Shown here one piece after another: positions 1-5,590 of a DNA stretch of 16,262 nucleotides. Under the pieces are notes generated by a model, which saw only the letters and a list, made by a program, of their open reading frames with translations, had not been told where the DNA came from and did not search any database. The stretch comes from Gammaproteobacteria bacterium (GTDB lineage: Bacteria; Pseudomonadota; Gammaproteobacteria; Steroidobacterales; Steroidobacteraceae), in NCBI GenBank assembly GCA_020846815.1, contig JADLDF010000239.1:1-16262 (forward strand), in the 5' to 3' direction. The translations under genes and the position numbers were made by a program. Within the stretch, counting starts at the first letter, position 1; each line of letters starts with the position of its first letter.

Positions 1-517
1 ACGCCTTCAGCGAGCAGCCGTTGTCCTTGATGGGCACGCCGGTGGCCTTGCCGATCAGCCAGTTCGCGATTCGCGACGGGATCTTGCGGGACACCAGCTT
101 GTCCTGGCGATTGTGCCGCCAGCCGACCACGATGTCGTAGCCTTCGTCGATCTTGGCGAGGAACTGCTGGATATCGCCCGGGTCGTTCTGCAGGTCGCCA
201 TCCATGGTGATGACGACTTCGCCCGTCGCCTCCTGGATGCCGGCGGCCATGGCGGGCGTCTGGCCATAATTGCGGCGGAACTGGACGACGCGCACGCGCG
301 GGTCTTCCTGGGAGATCTGCTCGGCGAGCGCCAGCGTGCGGTCCTTGCTGCCGTCGTCCACCAGCACCATCTCGAACGGCAGGCCCAGCGGCTCGACCGC
401 GGCCACGATCGCGGCGTGCATGCGCCGGATGTTGTCCTCCTCGTTATAGAAGGGAACCACGATCGAGACCCGGGGCGGGGCTTGCAAGTTGATGTTTCTC
501 AATGACAAATTGTTCAT
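1..517 (-). CDS. GT2 family glycosyltransferase, polyprenyl-phosphate sugar transferase type (3' end outside window)
   Basis: The gene runs off the left edge; 172 codons are visible from the ATG at 517. The protein shows a GT-A nucleotide-binding start (SIVVPFYNEEDN, residues 18-29), VDDGSKD (53-59), the metal-binding region MDGDLQNDP (105-113) and, at the visible end, KDNGCSLKA, which matches the D-x-GC-x-LKA segment of DPM1/GtrB/ArnC-like enzymes. These move a sugar from a nucleotide donor to a polyprenyl phosphate at the cytoplasmic face of the inner membrane. The C-terminal membrane helices expected for the GtrB subgroup would lie outside the window. The start is chosen because it is the first in-frame ATG; the ribosome binding site is weak, so an internal TTG (codon 4) is possible. 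It is divergent from a second GT2 with 131 bases between them. Family certain; sugar unknown. Confidence 0.9.
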   Translation of the reverse strand, partial: MNNLSLRNINLQAPPRVSIVVPFYNEEDNIRRMHAAIVAAVEPLGLPFEMVLVDDGSKDRTLALAEQISQEDPRVRVVQFRRNYGQTPAMAAGIQEATGEVVITMDGDLQNDPGDIQQFLAKIDEGYDIVVGWRHNRQDKLVSRKIPSRIANWLIGKATGVPIKDNGCSLKA

Positions 518-648
518 CCCGAGCACGATCGGGCAGACCGTCGCAGACAAGAATCTATGATAACTTGACCTTGAGTCTCCGGTTTGCGACTTGTGTCATG
601 GTCAGTGGAGTTGGTCTCCGACATTGTGCCGCTCCATAGGGGTTTGAG
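518..648. promoter_or_regulatory. Divergent intergenic region between two GT2 genes
   Basis: This 131-base spacer must drive both flanking genes. The only AT-rich patch (552-567) holds overlapping candidate -10 boxes: TATGAT on the plus strand (556-561) and TATCAT on the minus strand (562-557), each five of six to the consensus. Neither has a convincing -35 box at normal spacing. A TTGACC (565-570) looks like a -35 for the plus strand but has no good -10 at 16-18 bases. A short inverted repeat CCCGA/TCGGG (518-522/529-533) touches the start codon of the leftward gene. Promoter placement is inference. Confidence 0.35.
638..642 (+). promoter_or_regulatory. Ribosome binding site of the GtrB/ArnC-like GT2
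   Basis: AGGGG lies six bases before the ATG at 649. It favours that start over the in-frame ATG five codons later (664), which has no purine-rich element at a usable distance. Confidence 0.55.
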
Positions 649-1686
649 ATGCCTGCCAGCGACATGAAAATCGAACTGTCGGCCATCGTGCCGGTGTTCA
701 ATGAGGGACCCGACGTGGCGCGCTTCTTCGAAGCGCTGGCGGTGACCCTGGCCGATCTGACCCCGGACTGGGAAATCATCGCCATCGACGACGGCAGCCG
801 GGACGGGAGCGTCGCCGCCATCCGCGCGGTCGCCGCACGCTGCCGCGTGCGGATCGTTCGCTTCTCGCGCAACTTCGGCAAGGAATCGGCGCTGTCTGCC
901 GGGCTGCAGGCGGCGCGGGGCCGCGCGGCGATCATGATCGACGCTGATTTCCAGCATCCGCTCGCGACGATCCCGGAATTCGTCCGGCACTGGCGTGACG
1001 GTGCACACATGGTCTACGGCGTGCGTGGCGACCGCGCTACGGACCCCAGCTTGCGGCGCATCAGTTCAAAGGCGTTCTACCGGCTCTTCAACTGGCTCTC
1101 GAACATCCAGCTCGAGTCCGGTGCGGGCGATTTCCGCCTGCTGGACCGCAAGGTCATCGACGCAATCAACGCGATGCCTGAGCGGCGGCGCTTCATGAAG
1201 GGCCTCTACTCCTGGGTGGGATTCGAAACCGCCAAGGTCGTCTACGATGTCCAGCCGCGCGCCTTCGGCGAGACCAAATGGGGTTTCGGCGACCTCGGCC
1301 GTTTCGCGATCCAGGGGCTGATCTCTTTCTCCGAGAAGCCGCTGCGGCTGCTGGCCTATTTCGGTGTGCTGTTCTCGTTGCCGTCGCTGTTCTATGGCGT
1401 GTTCATCGCATTCGAGTCGCTGGTCCGCGGCAACCCGGTGCCGGGCTGGCCGACCATCGTCACGGCGGTGATGTTCTTCGGTGGTCTCAACCTGATCGCG
1501 CTGAGCCTCATCGGCCGCTACATCGGCGAGCTGTTCCTCGAGGCCAAGGGCCGCCCGGCCTACATCCTGATGAGCGACGAGGATTTCGTCGCGGCGCTGC
1601 CCTCGGTCTGCGCGTCGGGTGATCCCGCGGTCATCCACGGGATGTCCGCGCCGCCGGTCCGTCCGGCGATGCCGCGCGCCGTGTGA
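649..1686 (+). CDS. GtrB/ArnC-like membrane GT2 (undecaprenyl-phosphate glycosyltransferase)
   Basis: A 345-residue inner-membrane enzyme expected to transfer a sugar from a nucleotide donor to undecaprenyl phosphate. The N-terminal GT-A domain shows AIVPVFNEG (12-20), IDDGS (46-50) and IDADFQHP (97-104), where D98/D100 form the DxD metal site. GAGDFRLLDRK and the TKWGFGDL segment are typical of the DPM1/GtrB/ArnC branch. Two transmembrane helices follow, at about 232-257 and 267-290, then the cytoplasmic IGELFLEAKGRP end. The family is usually 300-330 residues; the extra length is a C-terminal tail rich in Ala and Pro. It heads a likely operon: its TGA overlaps the GTG start of the YdjC deacetylase. 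That context and the PMT enzyme downstream suggest it loads the carrier lipid with an N-acetylated sugar (inference, compare Francisella FlmF2). Donor sugar not readable from sequence. Confidence 0.9.
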   Translation: MPASDMKIELSAIVPVFNEGPDVARFFEALAVTLADLTPDWEIIAIDDGSRDGSVAAIRAVAARCRVRIVRFSRNFGKESALSAGLQAARGRAAIMIDADFQHPLATIPEFVRHWRDGAHMVYGVRGDRATDPSLRRISSKAFYRLFNWLSNIQLESGAGDFRLLDRKVIDAINAMPERRRFMKGLYSWVGFETAKVVYDVQPRAFGETKWGFGDLGRFAIQGLISFSEKPLRLLAYFGVLFSLPSLFYGVFIAFESLVRGNPVPGWPTIVTAVMFFGGLNLIALSLIGRYIGELFLEAKGRPAYILMSDEDFVAALPSVCASGDPAVIHGMSAPPVRPAMPRAV

Positions 1687-2558
1687 GCGGCGAGCTCTCC
1701 GACTCGCCGGCCATCGTCGCCTGCGTCGACGATTTCGGGCTCTCGCCGGCCGTCAACCGCTCCGTTCTGTCGCTGGCGCGCGAGCACCGGATCAGCGCCA
1801 CGTCCTGTCTGGTCAACCTGCCGGACTGCACGCCGCAGGCGATGTCCGAGCTCCCATCCCTCGATCTGGACCTGGGGCTGCACCTCAACTTCACCGAGGG
1901 CGCGCCGCTGTCGCGGCGACTGCGCAACGCCTGGCCGAAGTTCCCTTCCCTGGGCCGGCTGCTGGTCGCCAGCCATCTCGGCCGCCTGCCCGTCACCGGG
2001 GTGCAGGACGAGTGTCGCGCGCAGCTCGAGCGCTTCGTGCAGCTCGTCGGCCGCGCTCCGGATTTCGTCGATGGGCACCAGCACGTGCACCACTTGCCGG
2101 TGATCCGCGATGCCTGGTTGGTGGCGCTCGGCAGTCGCGGGCCAAGGCTCTACGTCCGGGACACCGCTTCGCTGCGCGGGCCAGGCTGGGCGATCAAGCG
2201 CCTGCTGATCCGCGGGACCGGCGCAAGAGCGTTGCAACGGCAGCTGCGCCAGCAGAACCTGCTGGCCGGCGGACCCCTGTTCGGGACCTACGACCTGCGG
2301 CCGCGCAACTACCGGACCGCAATGCGCCGCTGGCTCGCGTCGCTCGCGGACGATGGCTTGCGGCGGGGCCTGTTGTTCTGCCACCCCGCCGACATCGACG
2401 CCGCGGCGTCGGGCGGCGACCCGATCGCCGCGGCGCGGCAGGCGGAATGGGCCTATTTCAGCTCCTCGGCGTGGCCTGAAGACCTGGCGGAGTTCGGCAT
2501 TGGGCTGGCGCGGGGCGCGACCTTGTTCACCATCGAGGAAGTCGCGGAATTTGCGTGA
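1683..2558 (+). CDS. YdjC/ChbG (HpnK, NaxD) family carbohydrate deacetylase
   Basis: A 291-residue member of the YdjC/ChbG metal-dependent deacetylase family, which removes N-acetyl groups from sugars. All expected site motifs are present: VDDFGLSPAVNRS from residue 15 (D16/D17), GLHLNFTEG (H67), DGHQHVHHLP (130-139, with H132/H134/H136) and CHPADID (233-239). Length fits the family. It starts at a GTG that overlaps the stop of the upstream GT2 (GTGA), so translation is probably coupled. Known relatives include ChbG (chitobiose deacetylase), HpnK (hopanoid loci) and NaxD, which deacetylates undecaprenyl-phosphate-GalNAc in Francisella. Lying between a lipid-carrier GT2 and a PMT-type transferase, a NaxD-like role is the best fit (inference). 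No hopanoid gene is visible, which argues against HpnK, and no chitobiose uptake gene is present. Confidence 0.9.
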   Translation: MSGELSDSPAIVACVDDFGLSPAVNRSVLSLAREHRISATSCLVNLPDCTPQAMSELPSLDLDLGLHLNFTEGAPLSRRLRNAWPKFPSLGRLLVASHLGRLPVTGVQDECRAQLERFVQLVGRAPDFVDGHQHVHHLPVIRDAWLVALGSRGPRLYVRDTASLRGPGWAIKRLLIRGTGARALQRQLRQQNLLAGGPLFGTYDLRPRNYRTAMRRWLASLADDGLRRGLLFCHPADIDAAASGGDPIAAARQAEWAYFSSSAWPEDLAEFGIGLARGATLFTIEEVAEFA

Positions 2559-2627
2559 CCGGATCGACGGATGGGCAGGGGTGTGTCGCACGATACTGAC
2601 AGGCCGTGACGCCGGATCGGCTGGCGC

Positions 2628-2634
2628 AGAGGAG
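2628..2634 (+). promoter_or_regulatory. Ribosome binding site favouring a TTG start for the PMT-family gene
   Basis: AGAGGAG is the strongest Shine-Dalgarno match in the 85-base gap 2559-2643. It ends nine bases before the in-frame TTG at 2644. The first in-frame ATG downstream (2668) has no comparable element, so the TTG is preferred although rarer. Confidence 0.5.
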
Positions 2635-2643
2635 TGCCCTGCC

Positions 2644-4401
2644 TTGTTGCGAGCGAGCTTCAAGTTGATGCTGACGTCGACCAGTGACCGTATCCTCGCA
2701 GCGCTGCTGCTGGCGGGGTTCGTGGCCTATGCCTTCGGGGCGCTGCAGCTGGCCACCGCGCCGAGCTGGCAGGACACCGAGGCCTACCTCGGGCACGCGC
2801 TCTACATCGCCGAGCACGGCGGCGTCTGGGGCTTCCTGCGGGACAGCTTCACCGGCCGCTTCCCGATCACCGAAAGACATCCGCTGTACCTGGCGATGCT
2901 CGCGCCGTTCGCCGAGCGCACGGTGGATTTCTTCTGGAACGCCCGCCTGCTCAACCTGGCATTCGGCGCGATCCTGTTGCTGACGCTGGTCTGGATGGTG
3001 TTCCGTCGGCACGGTACGGGCCCGGCCCTGCTCGCGGGCCTGATCTACGCGGTGAGCGATTCCCTGGTCACCGCGGCGTCGCACGTGAACCACGAGACGC
3101 AGTTCACCCTGTGTACGCTCTGGACATGGTGGTTCCTGACCGCCGACGCGGAGGGCGAGGAAGCCGGCGAGGGCGACATGCCGCGGCGCGTGGCGCGATG
3201 GGGCGTCGCCGGCGCCTGGCTGGGGCTCGCCTACCTGGTCAAGTCACCGGCCTCACTGATGGGCGTCGCCATCGTGGTCGCCGCCGTGTGGCACGCCGGC
3301 TGGCGCTTCCTCACGGGTCCGCGGATCTGGGTGCTGCTCGCAGCCACTGCCGTGCTGTCGTCGCCGCTGGCAGTCCGCAACCTGCTGGCCTTCGGCACTC
3401 CGGTGTACGAGGGAATGAACTCGAGCATCATGTGGTTCGACGACTGGGGCGAGCTCGGTCAGGAACACTCGGTCATGTACTACGATCAGTACGGCATCAC
3501 CCGGATCGAGAAGAACGGCTTGCCGGGCGCTGCCGACTTCTGGCGCGAGCACAGCCTGCGCAGCATCGCCGGCCGCATGGTCAAGGGCGTGGTCCACGAG
3601 ATCACCGTGGTCGCTCGCGATGCGCTCGGGCCCGGGTATCCCGTGCCGGGGTGGCTGGCCGCCGCGTGGGGCTTTGCAGTGTTCGGCCTGGCAGTCGCCG
3701 GCTGGTGGGGTCGTCGCCGTAGTTGGCCCGGCGCGCTGCTGTTCTTCTGGTCGGCGGCCTTCATCGTGTTCTTCGGCTGGAACAAGCTGTTCCCCGACAT
3801 CCGCTACCTCGCACCGCTGGTTCCCGTGTGGATCAGCTTCGCAGCGGTCGCCGGTTGGGGCCTGCTGACCCGGCTGTTCGATGGCGCCGGGGCGCGACGC
3901 CTCGTCGCGGTGCCGGTCGTGGCGTTCGCGCTGGTCACCTGCCTCTGGGTCGGCGCCAGCACGGCCAGCGGAGTACCCAAGCCGCGAATGGTGGTCACGG
4001 ACTCCTACAATCGATTGGTCGAGTGGTTCAACGGCCACATCGAGCAGGGCGATCGCGTGCTGCTCGGGCCCACCTCCGATTTCTACGGCCTAATCTGGAT
4101 GGTCGAGCGGCCGATCGCGGTGATCCAGATGCCGAGCCTCGGTGACCTGGAGTCCTTCCAGCGCTACCTGCGCGAGCGGCACGTGCGCTACTTCGTGATG
4201 AACACCGAGAACCTGTACGGCGCAGGTCGGCGACTCGAGGCACAGATGCGCCCGTATGCCGAGGTCGGGCCGGACGGTGGGCTGGTGGAGAAAGCCGTGT
4301 TACCGGGCTGGCGTCCGGTCTATCGCGACCCCTCGTCGCCGAGCCGCTTCGTGATCTACGAGGCGGTCGGGTCGGCGGACGCTCCCGCCGGCGAACGCTG
4401 A
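2644..4401 (+). CDS. PMT/ArnT-like integral membrane glycosyltransferase (GT39/GT83 type)
   Basis: A multi-pass inner-membrane glycosyltransferase of about 585 residues that should take a sugar from a polyprenyl-phosphate carrier and pass it to an acceptor at the periplasmic face. After a first membrane helix (about 16-35) comes the periplasmic loop with WQDTEAYLGHALY, where the acidic residues (D44, E46) sit where the PMT superfamily keeps its catalytic Asp/Glu, followed by ERHPLYLAML. Further hydrophobic helices follow, and the last 150 or so residues form a soluble, probably periplasmic, domain as in ArnT. The TTG start rests on the AGAGGAG site upstream; ATG 2668 (577 residues) is the alternative. 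It follows the YdjC gene after 85 bases, with the CE4 gene two bases beyond its stop. Acceptor could be lipid A, another glycan or protein; sequence alone does not say. Confidence 0.85.
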   Translation: MLRASFKLMLTSTSDRILAALLLAGFVAYAFGALQLATAPSWQDTEAYLGHALYIAEHGGVWGFLRDSFTGRFPITERHPLYLAMLAPFAERTVDFFWNARLLNLAFGAILLLTLVWMVFRRHGTGPALLAGLIYAVSDSLVTAASHVNHETQFTLCTLWTWWFLTADAEGEEAGEGDMPRRVARWGVAGAWLGLAYLVKSPASLMGVAIVVAAVWHAGWRFLTGPRIWVLLAATAVLSSPLAVRNLLAFGTPVYEGMNSSIMWFDDWGELGQEHSVMYYDQYGITRIEKNGLPGAADFWREHSLRSIAGRMVKGVVHEITVVARDALGPGYPVPGWLAAAWGFAVFGLAVAGWWGRRRSWPGALLFFWSAAFIVFFGWNKLFPDIRYLAPLVPVWISFAAVAGWGLLTRLFDGAGARRLVAVPVVAFALVTCLWVGASTASGVPKPRMVVTDSYNRLVEWFNGHIEQGDRVLLGPTSDFYGLIWMVERPIAVIQMPSLGDLESFQRYLRERHVRYFVMNTENLYGAGRRLEAQMRPYAEVGPDGGLVEKAVLPGWRPVYRDPSSPSRFVIYEAVGSADAPAGER

Positions 4402-4403
4402 TC

Positions 4404-5315
4404 GTGCCCGTCGTTCCCGCGATGCTCCGCGATGCCTGGCGGAAGAACGCTCCGGAGCTCGAGGGCCTCTTCAACGGAGCGCTGCCGCGGTTCGTGACTG
4501 CGAACCGTCCGGCGGAGCCACTCGATGGCGTGCCGGTGTTCTGCTACCACGTTGTCGACCCGTCGACCTTCGAAGCTGACCTGCGCTTCCTGCGAGACAA
4601 CGACTATCGGGCGCTCGGCGCCGACGAGTTCGTCGACTGGATGCGCCACGACACCGGCACACCGGCGGACGAGCGCCTGGTCATGCTGACGTTCGACGAC
4701 GGCCCGCGGAACTTCCACGACGTCGTGTTCCCGCTGTTGCGCAAGTACGAGACTCGGGCCGTAGCGTTCATCGCGCCCGGACTGCACGCGGACGCCGACG
4801 GTGCGGACGACGACGCGCGGCCCATGAGCTGGGACGAGATCCGCAAGATCCACGACTCCGGCCTCGTCGAATTCCAGTCGCATACCCTCGAGAGCCGGTT
4901 CGTGCCGCGCTGGCCGGAGCCGGCTGCGCTCGCAGGCGTCGATCCGTGCATCGAGAATCCGCGCCGCGGCGCTGCCCGTGGCCTTCGCGATGACATCGCC
5001 GCTTCGGTGGAACTGCTGGAGCGCAAGCTGCCCGGACGGCGCGTCCGCCATCTGGCCTTCCCGATCTACCTCGGAAGCGACGAGGCGGTCGGCATTTGTC
5101 GCGAGCTCGGTTTCGAGGGCTGCTACTGGGGCCTGCAGCCCGATCGGCCGCTGAACCGGCGTGGCGAATCGCCGTTCCGGGTGAGCCGGTTGAGCGACGA
5201 ATTCGTGCGGCGTCTGCCTGGCCGCGGACGTGCCTCGTGGTCCGATCTCGCCGCCGAGCGCTTGCGGCGCATTCGCGCCGGGCGCGCCTGGCGGCGACGC
5301 TACGGTTCGCACTGA
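4404..5315 (+). CDS. NodB-type (CE4) polysaccharide deacetylase family protein with an altered metal site
   Basis: A 303-residue CE4/NodB-fold protein. VFCYHVVDPSTFEADLRFL and MLTFDDGP (D98 expected base, D99 expected metal ligand) are canonical, as are MSWDEI and the RHLAFPIYLG segment (from R215), which corresponds to the R-x-x-FP-x-G motif. The usual SHTxxxH motif reads SHTLES: H160 is present but the histidine expected four residues later is Ser164, so the Asp-His-His metal triad is incomplete. No signal peptide or clear membrane helix is seen, so it may act in the cytoplasm like ArnD-type enzymes or be exported another way. It begins at GTG 4404, two bases after the PMT stop; ATG 4422 is an alternative. 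It is the last gene of the glycan operon. Either a deacetylase with a changed metal site or a non-catalytic homologue. Confidence 0.85.
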   Translation: MPVVPAMLRDAWRKNAPELEGLFNGALPRFVTANRPAEPLDGVPVFCYHVVDPSTFEADLRFLRDNDYRALGADEFVDWMRHDTGTPADERLVMLTFDDGPRNFHDVVFPLLRKYETRAVAFIAPGLHADADGADDDARPMSWDEIRKIHDSGLVEFQSHTLESRFVPRWPEPAALAGVDPCIENPRRGAARGLRDDIAASVELLERKLPGRRVRHLAFPIYLGSDEAVGICRELGFEGCYWGLQPDRPLNRRGESPFRVSRLSDEFVRRLPGRGRASWSDLAAERLRRIRAGRAWRRRYGSH

Positions 5316-5327
5316 CGGGCGCTGACG

Positions 5328-5358
5328 CGAGTCGGTTGCGCGTGCCGACGCCGACTCG
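5328..5358 (+). terminator. Stem-loop after the CE4 deacetylase gene, weak terminator candidate
   Basis: CGAGTCGG (5328-5335) pairs perfectly with CCGACTCG (5351-5358) across a 15-base loop, 13 bases after the CE4 stop. The position suits transcription termination of the glycan operon. No U-tract follows directly; T-rich sequence begins only about 15 bases later, so a classic Rho-independent terminator is doubtful. Confidence 0.25.
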
Positions 5359-5402
5359 ACAGAACCTCGGGCGCGTTTTCCCTAATGTGGTTTTATTTTT
5401 CG

Positions 5403-5426
5403 CACGGCGCGCCGTTTCGCGCCGTG
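5403..5426. repeat. Perfect 9-bp inverted repeat with 6-base loop
   Basis: CACGGCGCG (5403-5411) and CGCGCCGTG (5418-5426) flank CCGTTT. The hairpin would be very stable. It is preceded, not followed, by the T-rich run TTTTATTTTT (5391-5400), so it does not read as an intrinsic terminator on either strand. It could be a leader structure or a protein-binding site. Confidence 0.5.
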
Positions 5427-5457
5427 GGTCACTCGCGCCGGGAATAATGCGAACTGC

Positions 5458-5502
5458 GTCACGGTGACGGTCGTCTCCGGGATCGAGTATCACCAGCGGT
5501 GA
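5458..5502. promoter_or_regulatory. Pair of GTCAC/GGTGA palindromes, possible operator
   Basis: GTCAC-G-GTGAC (5458-5468) and TCACC-AGC-GGTGA (5490-5502) are two small palindromes sharing the same half-site. Their centres are 33 bases apart, about three helical turns, so proteins bound to both would lie on nearly the same face. More copies of the half-site occur at 5428-5432 and 5533-5538. Function as an operator is inferred only from the repetition. Confidence 0.3.
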
Positions 5503-5527
5503 CGCAGATCAGGCACCGACAGAGTGC

Positions 5528-5566
5528 CACGAGTCACCGGCGAGCTATGTCGCCTCGTGTAGCTCG
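5528..5566 (+). promoter_or_regulatory. Structured leader of the adhesin mRNA with two alternative pairings
   Basis: CGAGCTA (5541-5547) pairs perfectly with TAGCTCG (5560-5566). A second, mutually exclusive fold pairs CACGA (5528-5532) with TCGTG (5555-5559) and GGCGA (5539-5543) with TCGCC (5550-5554). The element ends 12 bases before the ribosome binding site. It may equally be a DNA operator. No known riboswitch class is recognised. Confidence 0.3.
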
Positions 5567-5578
5567 GCCATCACCTCT

Positions 5579-5583
5579 GGGGA
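5579..5583 (+). promoter_or_regulatory. Ribosome binding site of the adhesin gene
   Basis: GGGGA lies seven bases before ATG 5591, normal spacing. A second purine run, AAGG at 5585-5588, is too close to the start to be the main site. Confidence 0.55.
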
Positions 5584-5590
5584 TAAGGCA

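Larger units (their letters stand above)
5316..5590. promoter_or_regulatory. Gene-free regulatory region upstream of the adhesin/T1SS operon
   Basis: The 275 bases between the glycan operon and the adhesin gene contain no convincing reading frame. They hold two stem-loops (5328-5358, 5403-5426), an AT-rich stretch (5391-5400) unlike its surroundings, two short palindromes built on GTCAC/GGTGA (5458-5468, 5490-5502) with further half-sites at 5428-5432 and 5533-5538, and a leader with two competing pairings (5528-5566). Candidate -10 boxes such as AATAAT (about 5443-5448) lack a matching -35. The promoter of the operon must lie here, but I cannot place it. Confidence 0.55.

Noticed and set aside
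514..1010. Minus-strand frames across the GT2 intergenic region and gene
   Set aside because: They lie opposite the well-supported GT2 at 649-1686 and translate to Arg-rich sequence with no motif.
2353..2643. Upstream extension of the PMT-family reading frame into the YdjC gene
   Set aside because: The added sequence is Arg-rich shadow of the deacetylase. The AGAGGAG site and first membrane helix place the start at 2644 or 2668.
5389..5403. Sigma54-like promoter (GG then GC) before the adhesin, attractive because glrR is close by
   Set aside because: The gap between GG (5389-5390) and GC (5402-5403) is 11 bases instead of 10, and the rest fits the TGGCAC/TTGCA consensus poorly.
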